A DNA stretch of 64,000 nt, from contig OZ038423.1 in the NCBI GenBank assembly GCA_964036155.1, positions 68,525,249-68,589,248 on the forward strand. The letters are read 5' to 3'. The stretch is from Diploscapter coronatus. Lineage: Eukaryota > Nematoda > Chromadorea > Rhabditida > Rhabditidae. Below, piece by piece: positions 1-17,221 of this stretch (positions within the stretch are counted from its first letter, which is position 1; each line of letters starts with the position of its first letter). Under the pieces are notes generated by a model. It searched no databases. It was not told where the DNA came from and saw only the letters and a list, made by a program, of their open reading frames with translations. Position numbers and translations under genes: made by a program.

Positions 1-314
1 AATGCGAAAAACAAGGTAAAAGATTTGAGGTTTCTGCAAAAATTTGACTTTTTGCTCAAAGAATCATGATTTTTACGTGTCATTTTGCAGACGAAGATTG
101 AACTTTTAGGCCATCTGCAAACATTAGCCCACTAATTTGATTAGTTAAATTTTTTTCTCAGAAAAAATCGTTGGTGCCCAATTCTCCTTCTTCGAATGGT
201 CTAACATCGAAGTCGAACTCTCTTTCGGTGCCAGAAGATGGCCCCGCAATGACGCGGAGACGCAGTGGTAGTGTGCCAGCCATCAAAATCGACACCTTGG
301 TTCGTGCTCGTTAA
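1..314 (+). CDS. 3' end of an unrecognised protein (partial)
   Basis: Two exons are visible. Bases 1-15 run into a GTAAAAG donor at 16, and a second exon runs from 162 (after TTTTTTCTCAG) to a TAA at 312-314. The frame is continuous and adds about 50 codons: a serine-, proline- and basic-rich tail starting KKSLVPNSPSSNG, with a run of arginines (TRRRSGS) and ending DTLVRAR. It has no hydrophobic segment or recognised domain and looks like a disordered cytoplasmic or nuclear tail with possible phosphorylation sites. An AATAAA at 398-403 fits as its polyadenylation signal. A second acceptor (TTTTGCAG ending at 90) would give another short tail ending at a TAA at 133-135. The body of the gene lies outside the window, so no function is offered. 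Confidence 0.65.
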
Positions 315-1608
315 AATCAAGATTTTTGCCCAGATTATCACACAACACATCTTTCTGACTTACAAAAACGTTCTTGGAAAAGGATATGTTTCAAAATAAT
401 AAAAGAAACATGAAAATTTCAATATTTTTATTGATATCTGGCCAGTGCGCTTTAAATGATGCTATATTTATACATGAGAAGTCAAAATTTATGTTCAAGT
501 AAATGACTTTCTTTTTATAGTCTATTTTTTATCCTTGTCTAGGTCAGAGTCGCAGAGTAAGTTAAAAGGTGTGGGACTGCACAATCTGATTTTCTTGAAT
601 GAGACACGCGTGGTGCGCCCTTCTAATTCTAAAAATACCGCTCTCATATGTCAAAATAAACGGGGGCTTTCGCGCTTTGTTTTCTCCTTTTAAGGAAGTT
701 CTTCTTTCTTTATCTTTCCTCAAATTCCTTCTCTTTTCTCCTTATTCTTTTTCCCTCTAATTTTTCTTCTATCTGTCTTCCCACCTCAACGAATTTATCT
801 TGATTTCTTTGGCAGAAGCATCCCCTCACTTTCAGAGTTGGGCGTCCCTCGGCTTTTACCAAATCAAAGATTGTTGCAATAAAGCATAGGAAAGGCTATG
901 CTTTCTAACAAATTCATCCAGACCAGAAACGAATTCTTTCGGAAGACAAATAATTTATTTGCCGGGAGCATGGGAAGCTTGTGGCCTATTATGAATAGAA
1001 AATATTCCGTGATATTTTTAAGAATTTCGAATCAGATCTTCACGTATAACTTTGGTAAACAATGCCAATCTGAAAACAATATGATGTGATAAGAATTTAA
1101 GGAATCATGCGAACGTGAGGACGTGAAGTTTAGAGCTTGTGCGAAATGAAATTATGTGCAAGAAAGAGTTTTGCAAGTTTAAAAGAATATAGCAAAGTAC
1201 AAAATAGATTAACTCTAGGACTCCACTTTGTTTATGTTAATTAGTCGTAGCGAAGAACGTTCTATTATAGCCTCTTATTGTTAGAAGGCCTCTAAACTTT
1301 CGAGCAAAAATACAGGTAAAAGGAAGAAGCTGAACTTTCCAGATAAGATACCCATAAACTGAGTAAACTTTACAAAAAAGTATTCGCATAAGCTCCAAAC
1401 ATGTTTGTCAGTTTATGCTTATTAGCCAAAATAAGCAGAACGCTTGCCATATTCACCCACTTTCTTCTTTATCAACACAATTTTACAATTAATGTGGGCG
1501 AATTTTGCAAATGGTTGATCAATTATTGGAATGAACCTTCAAGAAATTACAGTTGAAAAACGAAATGTTTTTGGCAATTAGCCACATAACTGGAAAATCC
1601 AATTATAG
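315..1608. other. Intergenic gap and globin 5' region
   Basis: After the AATAAA at 398 I see no exon I can support. A pyrimidine-rich stretch at about 680-800 could be promoter or 5' UTR of the globin gene downstream. A first globin exon, if there is one, should lie here, but no short ATG exon with a good donor stood out. Confidence 0.4.
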
Positions 1609-4415
1609 GCGAGCGTGTGGAACCTGAAGTTTGAGCACGCCCGCGCCCTGAAAATGACATGGCAGCGACTCTGCGAGCCTCCCAGGAGCAACTGCAAGGG
1701 GATCGTCAGCCTAGTCGAGAGGGTCTGGGAGAAATTGGACTCGGTAGGATTTTTATAGTCAACTAAATGTGTAGACACATTTTCCCATAGGTAAAGAAGT
1801 TTGTTGACCATCGAAGTCAGAGTAAGATGATAATCAGACGACATCGGAGACATAAATAGGATTTGTTAAATTTCGAAGAATTTCTTATGATGCGATCTAT
1901 GTTAGCAACTTACTGCTATGATTTCCGACATAAAATATTTTAGAAAATGGAAGACTCATCAAAATGTTTTAGAAGGACAAGAATATCCGTGAGATCTTTT
2001 ACAAAGCCGCGTTCGTCGACTCTATGCAAGAACGATGTGAACGGAGGTATGGATTATCTCTAAACAATCAATAAAATCGATAGAATTCGACGAGTTTGGC
2101 TATAAATATCAATTATAGCCAACAAACACCTAACACCGATAATAGTCTCCGCTTCTCCGCATTAATGTACGTATCCAGGAACCACTTCTGAATTTCATTT
2201 TTCAAGCGATTTTCACGCTTTGCACCATTTTAGTGATTTTTAACAGGAAAAGTGTTGTGAAAACTATGTTTCTTAAAACTAACCTAAAATTTTCACAACA
2301 TAGCACACCCCATCCACATTCAAGCTTTAATAGTGTTTGACTTTCCTTTTTCTCGATTTAATTACCCCTTGATTAATCGCTACTCATAGGACATAGTTAC
2401 AATTTTAAATTTAGCTTTTGTTCATCGATACCCCCTCACATTTTTGCATGCTTTCGAAGAGTTTCGATTTTCGGAAGGAATAGACAATTTTAGGCGGTCT
2501 GCAACAATTGCAACTTTACGAGACCATACCCACTTTTTTGTGTCCCTCATCTCGCACTGCATTTTAGCGCTGGACATCGAACCGTCCCACATTCTGAATC
2601 ATCTCGACACAATTGGTAAGGGTTACTGTAACTAATGCAGTTTTGTGCATTTATTTGAAGATGATAAAAATCCGAACTTTCTATGATTTGCTAAAATTTT
2701 CAAGGATTTTTTATTGAAAAATATTCAGGTCGAAACCACGCCTACCTGAAACAGTACGGGTTCCGCTCGACACACTGGGAGAAAGTCGGCGAGTACTTCG
2801 TGGACATCGTCGTTATCCAGGTAAAGCAATGAATAAAATGTTGATTATGCTATGGACTTATCCGATCCATGGTCAAATCTAAAATTCTCAGACTTTTTCT
2901 ACTTTTCTTGAAGCACGAATAAGAATTCGAAAATATTAGAGATATCGTGATGAATTGCCATGAAAAATTCGATTAAACAATCAGCGAACCACAATTAACG
3001 ATACGAGTGAGGCTTTTCTGAAACATGAGAAAATTGAAATTCAGGACTGCGTCCGCGGTTTTCCGGAAGCGTGCAAGGCGTGGACGATCTTCATCGCTGC
3101 AATCGTTGACCGTCTTCGAGCCGCCCCTCGACGAGAGAGTTGCCAGATTTCGCCGGCTCCTTCCATCAGCTCTTTGCCCAATGCGGGGTTGCGGTAATTT
3201 TGACATCCGTCATTTTTAGAATCCTGATTTTTCCCGATAGTGTTCGTAAGTGAATGGTTTCCTTCCCGGTTTTCACCTAGATTTTTAAAGTTTAGCTATA
3301 TTTCCCTTAAAATGGTAAGAAGGCGATGATTCCTGTAGTTTTTCCCCATTTCTTGCTCGAGATTTTCCCGGTAGAAGAAACAACCTAAAAATAGGGAAAA
3401 TCATCGTTCAGAAGGAGAAGATACAAATCGGAAAGGAGACCGCCGAACACGTTCGTGAAAAATCAACACGAAAGACTCTTTAGACGAGGCAGCACCACGT
3501 CGATGCTGAATGGAAGCTGTTCGAGTGCGAATGGATCCGCATCCAGTCTGAATGGAAGTGGAGCGCAGCTGACTGTTTGTGCGCAGAAGTAAAATTAATG
3601 ACTTTCTAATGTACGATATAAAAATAGGGAATGATCTTTTTGAAGCAGCTGCATTCGATTGTTTTCTCATTGTGAAAATTAACAAAGCTCTAACATGTCC
3701 AAAAGCACACATCTAGAAGACTTTAGTCGCAATATATGTTTCACTCAACCCTGTCCATTAACAAACAATTTTTGTATGCGAAAGATATGCAGATTTCGAT
3801 AGGCGTATCAGACGCCTATTACCGTACTCTAATGTTAAGTGCATTTCATATGCCATTGTTTGACTCCTCACTTTCGCGCGGCAAAAATATTATCTTGCCT
3901 CCATGCTTCAATACAGGAGAAAGATTTCCCCCTAGAGAAAAAGAAGTAAGCGAGAAGGATCCCACGTCGTCTGAAATAGTTCCTTCGCGATACACGCATT
4001 TTGGGAGTAAAGAAGGCGCGGCTTGCTATTGCTAATGAACAGAATCGTGTATGTTTCATGAAATAGCAAGTAAGAACTAATTGTCTTTTGTACTAATCTT
4101 TCTTTGGTTGCTGGCTGTTAGAGATTTAAAATAATTTTTACGCCATAATCCCCAAAAATAAGGTCTTCTCTCAGAATTCCCCGTCACAACCGCGGCTCAT
4201 TTTGCGAGGTCCGAGACAAGGATAAGGATATGTTGAAAATCGCTGTGGAACACCACCGAAGAGCTTCAGGTATGAAAATTCGAGTACCTGAATTTTAACA
4301 ACCAAGATTTTCAGAGAGCGACTTCCTGAACATGGCCGCCCTGAAGGAATCCTTAGCGCATGCAGCGTCGATGACGATAAATGCGCAAAACGCTAGCAAT
4401 ACTGTTGCTACCTAA
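1609..4415 (+). CDS. Globin-domain protein (glb family), 5' end unresolved
   Basis: Exons 1609-1743, 1973-2046, 2494-2615, 2729-2820, 3045-3193, 3412-3589, 4175-4269 and 4315-4415 join in one frame. The globin fold runs from helix A (LKMTWQRLC) through EIFYKAAFVDSM, ATLRDHTHFFVSLISH and the HLDTIG segment. The F-helix region reads GRNHAYLKQYGF, where the His is the expected proximal haem ligand, followed by HWEKVGEYF and EACKAWTIFIAAIVDRL. Nematode globins of this type bind haem and often act in oxygen sensing or redox signalling rather than transport; that role is inference. The tail after the domain is basic, then Ser/Asn/Gly-rich. A TAA at 3590-3592 follows the sixth exon directly, but a GTAAAA donor overlaps it and the next two exons continue in frame to 4415, with AATAAA at 4432. 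The first exon shown opens at an acceptor (TTATAG), so the true start is either upstream or the ATG near 1651. Confidence 0.85.
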
Positions 4416-4913
4416 TTTCTGAGTACTTTGCAATAAAATTAACTGAAAAGTATTAACTTTCAGTGGCAATGCACTCATAAAGTTATTCTTTTTTCTGTAT
4501 ATTTTTATTTATTAAAGTATCTCCATTGAAGACCACAACATTTTTCCTCACCTCTAAAATTCGAATTCCAAAAGAATTATATTTATGTTAGACGCTTCAA
4601 TTAGAGAACTCAAATACGGACTTTTTGGACTTTTTGTTTGAAAACTGTTTGAAGTTTTTGATTTCATTTTGATATTGAACAAAATTCCTTTTTTCTAATA
4701 TTTCGAGATTTGTATATTCTTTGCCGTGCACATATGGACTTGAATATCGCGTGGGAATAAATAGATGGAAAGTTTATTCTAATTTCAACAGACCCCTCAA
4801 ATGAATAGCTAAAATATGACATCAAAAGGCAAATTTGGCGGGAAAATCATAATTCCTCGATGTTAAGGAGCTGTTTCTCTAGATCTTACTTATAAGCTCC
4901 TCACTAAGAAACT
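4416..4913. other. Convergent 3' gap
   Basis: This is the space between the globin 3' end and the FMO 3' end. It holds the globin AATAAA at 4432-4437 and, on the minus strand, an AATAAA at 4778-4773 that suits the FMO transcript. Nothing else was seen. Confidence 0.6.
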
Positions 4914-7900
4914 CTAAATCACACTAGTCATATCGTACTCCATATCAAACCAAATTAATAAAAGTGAGAATAATACGAGGAATATCGTAAGTGAAACAAA
5001 ATATAAGGTGAAACTAATACTGGACGATGAAAGAGTTATCAAAGCACCAATAGTCGAGAAAAGAATTGCCCAACCACAGATCCATTTGAGCGAGGCGTAG
5101 CGGAAATATTCCTGCAATGCACGTTTCAATACAGTTTAGGACTAGTTCTAAAATTATGATACTCATTACCGCCTTCTTTCTCGTAGTATCATGCAATTTT
5201 CATAGGATAGGCATTTCAAAGTTCCGTAAAATGTTAGATTTGTTTCAAGAAAGTCTAGGATTGAAATTGAAATAAATAACCAATATCAATGGGACCATGG
5301 AGACAGTGATAAAATTATCATAATTGTCTAGCTTAAATTCGCACCTTCGTACTGCTATACTTATGCTTCTTCGTTTGACATTGTCGGTTCTTCAGAGGTC
5401 TTTTGATTCGTTCTGAAGCCTCTTCAATCGCTTTTCTCGCTTCCGCCCACGAATTTGGTCCTTCCAATCGGTAAGCGTACGGAAAGTTGGGACCCATGAT
5501 TAGTTGAACCGCGAAAGAGGGGTTTGACAGAAGGTACTGAAAAGTTTCTTACTAAATAACATCCACCCCATTTTAAAATCGGAGATTTGTGAGCCTATGA
5601 GGTAACTTAAAGGCACTTCATTGAAGGTAGAAATAGTGCATTAAATTGCCCTACCTTTCTAATATTCGGCCTACATCCTATCAAGTCCGCAATTTCGTCC
5701 ATATACTTGATATAGTCGACCTAAAATTCGAGGTTAGCAAAATTAGATCTAAAAAATACCTGAATAGTGTGCTTCAAGCTGTCGAAATATCGTCGCTTCA
5801 TGATTCTCTTTTTCTTTTCAATATCTTTGACCATGTTGGCCTTTGAAGGTAGTGTAATTTGATCGGTGAAAACTTTCACACTCCAACGGCACTAAAAATT
5901 CGAATTTTTTCTTTCAGAAACCGGAGATCTTAGCATTTTACCTGTATTTCCGAAATCGGTGCTATACTCCCGATGGGTTGAATCAGACCAATTACTGAAA
6001 TGGAAGAATTATCCACGGGGAAGACGTATTTGTAGAGCGGGACTTCGTGGTTCTAAAATATTTCTAATAAATTGTACAGGATACGTTGTATCGAAAGCAA
6101 AATATCAATTTCGTTTAATGTTTCCTTGAAACTTATTTAATTTTCATTGAATAATCTTTTTAAAAGTATCAATGCAAGCTGGGCATCAGATTAAATTTCG
6201 AATTTCAGTTTGATGAAATATATTCTTGATGCCTAATATTTTGTTATTATTTTACCTGGATATCCAAAATATCTTTGTCTATGAAGGGAAATCCGAAGGT
6301 GTATCCGGTACACGTGATGAAAATATCGCAGGGAAATTCTCTTCCATTTTTGACAATAACCGAGTTGGGAGTGAAAGTGTCGATATCTTCCTGAAATTAT
6401 TCCATAAGTTTGCAGACAATAGCATGTTCAATAAATAATTTATTTTCTAATATCTTGCTGTTTCTTTTGTCAAAATACATTGAAAAGCTATAACTTTTTT
6501 ATTATGTATTTATTTATTATCAATAAAAACTTTATGCTTCAGAAAATTTGATCTGCAATAAAATTTTCTTCTAGTGGATCGCTCTTCTGTTTTCTTATTT
6601 AATTGAGCTATAATCAAGTTAAGTAAAATAATTACCGTGACAGTTATATATCCTGAGCAAATCAAATTAGCAAGCGCGTCATTCACAGTCGGATGTTGTT
6701 GGAAGAAGCGGTGTTTCGGTTTCAGACCGTAAACTTCATGATCAAGTCTTTGATTTAGCCTATGCTCCATGAAGTCATTGGCTACAGTCCATGGGATAGC
6801 GTCCATTAGCCAGTCGTAGTATCTTAATTATTTAAAAAAAAAACATTATATATAGGTTGTCATTGTTTTGCAAAAGATGCGGATCATAACAATTTACATA
6901 TATAAGTAGCTTTGTTGAATGTGAAAATTTTAAATCTTATAATAATTGAAGAGACTTAGAGTTTCAATTCGTATGTATTTTAAACTTTAACTTCACACTA
7001 TTAAACATTCAGCAAAGACTATTAATAATTGCAAAAGTATTGAATTCTAAAATTTCCCAAAGCCCACCTAGTTTGATAAATCGTATCGTAAGGCATTCCG
7101 TACATTGAGACTCGATTGAAAATCCAGGTTCCCCTTCTAGTGGAAATTGTTACCTAAATTTAAAAAAAGTCAATAAAAAGAATTTGTAAAAACTACACAT
7201 TTTTCGAGATCCTTCTTAAAATAGCTAAAAATACCGATTTCGCGATTTTCGCCAGATCGACCGCTATATCCAAAGCGGAATTTCCGATACCTAGTAGAAA
7301 TACGTCTTTTCCTTCGAAACCCTTAGCATTATGATACTCTTGAGCGTACATGATCTTCCCTTTGAATTTGTGGACGTCTTAACTAGGGTAATTGTCAGGT
7401 AATTCAATTTTAACTACCATTTAATTGCGGATGATATGGCTCAGCGTGATGTCCGGTGCAAATCATTAGTTTATCGAAAACCTCGACTTTTCCGGAATCT
7501 AATTTCACGTGGTATTTATCGTTTATATCTCGAGTTACCTAAAATTACTGGTCTTTGCAATTTTTATCAATTTGTTGCTAAATTTTATTTATTTCAAAAA
7601 TTACCATATTAACTTGCGTGTTGAACTGTATTTTCTCCAATAGGTTGAATTTCTCGGCGTATAACTGCAGATATTGACTGACTTTGGTGTGGTGCATAAA
7701 ATTGGGCCAGTTTTCGGGAGGCGGGAAATCAGAATACGCCATCATTTCCTTGGAAGTGTTGACAACGGTAGATTCCATGACGGTTGCACCGACGTTGCGG
7801 ACTCCTCAAAACGAATTATCTCAAAACATTTTCAGCTCAACTTCAGCATTAATGGTGAGTTAAGGAGTGTAACTACTCATTTGAATGAAATATAACATTT

Positions 7901-8151
7901 AAAAGCAATAACGGTATTAAAATTTGATTTCTAAAAATACCTAATATGTTAAATGGTGACTAATAATCTAATAATTTTACATAGCGTTCCCAGGATTTAA
8001 AATCCAAAACATTTCTCTCACCCGGCCTATAATTCCATAATCCTCCAACTTCCGAAGTTTTCTCGTAGCAAACGACGTCCAATCCCTCTTCGATGCAACA
8101 TTTTATGGCTGGTAGTCCCGAGGCTCCGGCCCCGATAACGCCGACTCTCAT
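4914..8151 (-). CDS. Flavin-containing monooxygenase (FMO)
   Basis: Twelve exons: 8151-8022, 7804-7605, 7538-7418, 7377-7235, 7153-7068, 6822-6636, 6390-6256, 6052-5942, 5891-5760, 5720-5655, 5536-5345 and 5111-4914, together 566 aa, the usual FMO size. FMOs use FAD and NADPH to oxygenate soft nucleophiles (N, S) at the ER. Visible motifs are the FAD-binding GAGASG at residues 7-12, the NADPH-binding GIGNSA near 180, CTGHHAEP, the CTGYTFGF version of FATGY, LIQPIGSI, and a C-terminal segment of two hydrophobic stretches that should anchor it in the membrane. The FMO fingerprint FxGxxxHxxxY reads F155..G157..Y161..Y165, so Tyr replaces His. The ATG is 3 bases after a TTTTCAG, which fits trans-splicing. 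The last junction uses an AAG|GTGCGA donor; reading through it instead stops at 5335-5333 without the anchor. Introns 1, 3 and 5 end in GAG or AAG. Confidence 0.93.
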
Positions 8152-11100
8152 CTCCTGAAAATATAAATGAGCTAAATTGAATTAATCTGAAACTATTTAA
8201 TAATACAAAGTTTCAGATAAGTCTGATTCAAAGGAAAAAAATATGTGGTACAATGAAGTTAGAATAATCGCTAAATCGCATAGACTATAAAAATGTCGAT
8301 ATAAAGTCGAAAAATGGAAACATGCGTGACAAATCTACGTTTGCATGTGAAGCCAAGGGATAAAACTTCGATTTTCTATGGCTTTATAGCGAGATTTCAA
8401 GAGAAAGATTGGAAAGAACGATGCGTGAAACGAGTTTTATCAGGATCCTAACGCAATTTTAACATAAGAATCACTCGATATTTGAAAATATAACATCAAT
8501 TTGAATTATGTTAGCTCGGAAAATATATTTTGGTGATATTTAAGTTGAAAATAATGAGAATAAAGTTATAAAGTGGTCATTTATTTTTAAAAAATCATTC
8601 AAATTTGAAAATGACGTAGATTTTTGAATGCAATTGATACGTAGACGTTGTTTTGACAACTTCGAAATTTACAAGACGCAAGTGTCAAACTTCGAAAGGT
8701 GAAAATAGAAGTAGAAAAGGAGATTTTGGAGATTTTAGAGAAAAAGAACAACGAGAAGTCAGAATGGAAGAAGAGATTGACCTCAATCCAGAAAGAAAGG
8801 AGAGAAAGGAGAATTAGAGAAAAAGGTAGAAATCTGCCTCAGGAACTAAAACTATTCAAGAAAAAATAAAATTATTATGTTTCAAGATAAAGCTGATCTT
8901 CATTGGCATATTTTGTGAAATTTTTTGTCTAAATATTTACCATGATGTAACAATATTACCATATTCTTATCATTGATACAAGAATAAACTCTCCTGAAAT
9001 ATCTAACATTTCATGCCACTGTTCAAGTGTGATTACGTAAAATATCTTTATTTAACATTTAATCAATCCTAAAACCCATCATAACAGGGTATGTTTTGAA
9101 GTGGATTATTGTAATTTTACATTTTAAACTCAAAATATTCCAAATTCTCGTCAGCATCGTATCATTTCAGGATATGTTTGTGAAAAGTTGAAATTGAAAA
9201 TACAATTTTAATTTCCGCTTTCGGCCCGTTCTGAATTGAAACCTACGAGAATAAAGGCTGCTTTTGAATACCCCCTTTTGAAAGTACGCATTTCCTATTT
9301 GCTTTTCAAAAGGTGGAGAAATAGTATAGGAAAATACGAGAGGAAAGATAGAGATCTAGAGAAATATTGTGGAAAATAATAGGAAAAGATCTAAATTTGA
9401 AGAAGTAGCATGGAATTCTGAGGGAAAAGAAAAATCTCTAGAATAGGACCATTTCATATTGCTCTCGAGCTCTCGACTCCTTTAGAGGGGGCTTTTGCCA
9501 AGGGCAACCACCGCACTCACATAAGCTGTCACTAACTAATCGAAGTCTAAACTAAAATAACCAACGATAGTCCAACCTGTTAAAAGATATTTAAATTTAT
9601 TCAATTGCATTTTTATTCTATCGACCGTAAGAGGAAAATTGAATAAGGTTAGTTGAAATTTATATTTGGGAATTTTTAAAACATAAATATATAATATTTC
9701 TGGTTATGAACTTGTTTACCGTTATATTTCTCACTTGACTAACCCATAGAATAATTACTGAGTATGGTCTCTTATGATATAATAATTTGAAACATAGTGC
9801 ATTATTAACTTACAGTAATTTCTCCGAATATCCAAGACCAATTTTCGAAGTTCAATACTCCATGACTCGATGTTTGTAGCTATTTGTTGAACGATTACAA
9901 AACCAAATTGTAGTCAGGATTTTTTGCCAACTGTAGCCACAAAACTACGCAATTCCAAACAAGAAATTGAATGAACTTTAACGCCGCTCTATTCGCGAAA
10001 TTCATCATTGAAAATGGGTTTTCTGAATAGAGAAAGGTGTCGAAAAAAAAAAGGATTCAATACCAAAATCATCATCTGTGAAATCATCGTGATGATGCAA
10101 TTGTACGTTTACTAAAACATCAGTTTCAAATTTAAAACAGAAAGTGAACATAAGTTTAAATTTAGCAGCTTGGAAAAATAGCAACATAGTAACGCATAAA
10201 GTAGGATTTAAAAAGAGGATAACAAATCAATATCCCCACCTTGCATAACTTGTACTATTTTATAGATTGCTTCATTATTATTTTTCCCAGTAGTAAAAAT
10301 TTTAACATTTTAGCTGATTATATTTCGATATATATATTTTAACGCCTATTTACAACGAAATTTACCAGCATAGCCTGACCATTAGACATTGGAATTACAT
10401 CATGGTTAGTCTATCGATTATTAGTTCTTAGTTCCCTATAGATAAATCCACTTTCTTAGATCGTTGTTTTCTTCCCTTTTCCCACACTATTTCCCCCTTT
10501 TGATTCCTTGTATGCCTAATTTTTCACGCTATTTCTCTTTTTATCTTCCTTTTTCTTTCTGATAATTATATCTTTTCCGTCTCTCTTTTCCTGTTCTATT
10601 TCTCTGCCCAGAATGGCGAAAAAAGATAGTTTTCTTTCTGAAGAATGGGGCGCGAAGTTTCGCGAACAGAATAACTTTTTCTGCCTTCTTTTTCATGCTA
10701 TTTCGCGTTTTTCCCGCTCTTATTCTATCACCTTTCTCATACTATTCTCATTTATTTATTTCTCTAGCCTCTTCTCCAACTAATACATCATATTTGAACC
10801 TGTCTAACCCTTACGCGCGATAAATAAGTTATTTATTTCCGTCTTGTGCCCCTTCTAAGCGCCGCCCATTTTAACGTTACTATTTATTTTTGTTTCTACA
10901 TATTTGAAATAGATGATCAAATTATGATCAAGAAAGGGGCCAAATTACGTTAATTTCGGAGCTAATTCTAAGTTAATTTGGAACTTTTTCCGATTGCAAA
11001 TTACCAATGTTAGTAAGAGCGATGTTTTTCAGAGTCAAAAAATTTAGATCGCTCTAAACATGGAGTGAGTTCCGACTTTTGCACTCTGTAAAACTTGAAA

Positions 11101-12298
11101 TCTCTCTTCCGACCCTGCGTCTCTTCCCTTTGTTTGTATGGCTAGGAATAGGGATTCTGTCATTTTTACTCTAGCATTCATGGTCATGCATCATGTCATG
11201 AAACAATTTGACGTACTTTATCAGATGTTAAAGTTAAAGAGCGGGCATTTTAGAGAAAGTTAAAAGGGGACAATTTTGGAGGAATAGTGAGTGATTTGGA
11301 GAGAACGGAGAAAGAAGGAGTTGTTTTGACACCTGTCTCGAAGACACTCTTCATGATAGCAATTCAGTTAATTTGGCAGAAAGGATGATTTATCAACTGA
11401 TGATAAAATCTGGAAAATATTTACTTAATTCGTTTTCTCTGGCTCATGACATTTTTAAGTATAAATAATTAGCATAAGCTGTCTCTTCTCTACATTTAAT
11501 ATTGAGTTTTCTCGATATTTTTTACTTTGAAACTCTTCTGAATTATCATAATCCTGTTCAACCATTGATTTTTCCCAATTCAAATCTTTCTCATAAGAAT
11601 TTATTTGTAAAATTCGCTAAATGGAAATAAACACTCTTGGTCTGATCGTAAATGGTAAGGAGAATCAAATTAAAAAGTTATTTATCGTTGCTCAACGCTG
11701 ATATTGTCTCTAAAATACCGTAATCTTAAAACATAGATTGTTGATCGCTTCCCTCAAAAGATGGAGATTCTATCTTCCGACTATCCTTAATATCTCAATA
11801 TTTAATCGAGTTACCCTCGTTTGTGCGTATTTTGAGGCCTTCGCGAGTTTTCCGAACTTCACTATTTTGCTCCCGCGCTGCCTTTTAAAAATAATTGTAT
11901 CATGCTCCTTACCTTCCTTTGCCTCGCACACATTCGGCACTCTTTATAAGGAGGTGGATGACGTAGTGTTCCATCTTGTCTTTTCTTCTCATCCCACCCC
12001 CTGGTTTCCCCTCATATAAGAGCATCCCCCTAACTTAGGTGTGTATCATTTCGTACCTTGTAGACTTCACAAGTTTCCCGAATTTTGTTGTTTTCCTCCC
12101 GGACATTTTTATTCCCACGCTATTTCGCCCATATAAGGCCATTCCCTAGTCTAGGTGTGCATCATTCTATGAAAGAAAATTTCCAACGTGACTTCCGAAA
12201 TTCGCCTTACTCTACGAGGAAAGTGTTCTAATTGAATTTGCCTGTACCTGTCGGAGAGTTCGAGGAGTTACCTGTTACCGAAGTACCCGAATTAAAGC
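8152..12298. other. Large divergent intergenic region between FMO and carboxylesterase
   Basis: About 4.1 kb with no supportable exon. Polypyrimidine islands fill about 10440-10760 (many copies of TTTCTCTTTT-like runs), and purine-rich mirror stretches lie at 8700-8830 and 9310-9430. Several copies of the recurrent GAGAAATAGTATGG-like motif, in both orientations, sit here. It probably holds the promoters of both flanking genes. Confidence 0.5.
11930..12180 (+). promoter_or_regulatory. Doubled TATA-type promoter unit upstream of the carboxylesterase
   Basis: Two diverged direct copies of a TATA-containing unit lie about 115 bases apart. One has CATATAAGAGCATCCCCCTA followed by a TTAGGTGTGTATCAT word (about 12013-12051); the other has CATATAAGGCCATTCCCTAG followed by TCTAGGTGTGCATCAT (about 12131-12167). 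A third TATAAGGAGG lies at about 11945. They sit 130-370 bases before the possible first exon at 12299. Promoter function is inferred from the TATA-like words and position. Confidence 0.45.
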
Positions 12299-12338
12299 AT
12301 GAAGTTCAAGATTCGAACGAAAATATTGCCCAAAAATG
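12299..12338 (+). other. Candidate alternative first coding exon of the carboxylesterase
   Basis: An ATG at 12299 opens 13 codons (MKFKIRTKILPKN plus one base), ending at a strong GTAAGA donor at 12339. The acceptor TTTTAG ending at 13098 resumes with two bases and four codons directly in frame with the esterase ATG at 13113. The longer product would carry 18 extra basic residues before MGSC. The phase match supports it, but it may instead be untranslated leader. Confidence 0.4.
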
Positions 12339-13112
12339 GTAAGATTTTTCCTTCTATATTTGTTTCAATACCCATGCTTTCGCTTCCGAGATTAATTCCG
12401 AAAAGCCTTGAGTTAATTTGAAATGTTGTAAAACATACACCTATGCAAAATTTGTAACATACCATTTTGATTTTTCTATCATTCCTTGACCTTCGCGGAT
12501 TAGAATACAGAAATTTTGGCTAGTTTTGAAATCCTCTGAAACATAATGTTTTGTTCTAGCAAACTTATCAACATGTGATTTTTGTAGTCTTCCCAACAAT
12601 AAGAGGCTCATACATCACTTCAAGAAAATGATGATATAACGCAATTTTCTGAACCACTTTACATTAAGAAAAACCTATTGATACGATATTTGTAGTCTAT
12701 TCTCGACAAAAAATAATAATAACAAGCTTATCGAGCCTATCAGGAAGGTCAGTGATAATGAGAAGAAATAATGCCCAAAACCAAAACAACCGAAAACCTA
12801 CTCATTTTCCCATTCAAAGTCCCCACTATACTATTCATCATAAATATTCCTAGTTTATTACGAAATTTTTTTATCTTGGAACTTTTTGAATTATGGAATC
12901 TCCTGTTTTTTCACTTCTTTTTCAAGGAAAATATCCTTGCAAAATTAGGCTGCCATCTGAAATCACATAAATTTTGGTCAAGTTCCTTGAAAATTTAAAA
13001 ATTAAAATCTTCAAATTAAAAAAAATAGAAAAAAGCCATAAGTTGAAAATTTTAAATTTAGATCTATAACTAAATTTTAAGAGTAAGACAAATTTTAGGC
13101 CTACCCCCAAAA

Positions 13113-17221
<4,109 letters not shown>

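Noticed and set aside
3736..4035. Plus-strand 99-codon open frame
   Set aside because: It lies in the globin intron before 4175 and has no family resemblance or suitable splice sites.
5333..5345. TAA at 5335-5333 as the end of the FMO protein
   Set aside because: It would leave off the hydrophobic C-terminal segment typical of FMOs. A downstream exon of 66 codons joins in phase and a polyadenylation signal follows it. The parallel GTGCGG donor in SSRP1 supports such donors in this genome.
7674..7895. Plus-strand open frame
   Set aside because: It is antisense to an FMO exon whose protein is clearly conserved.
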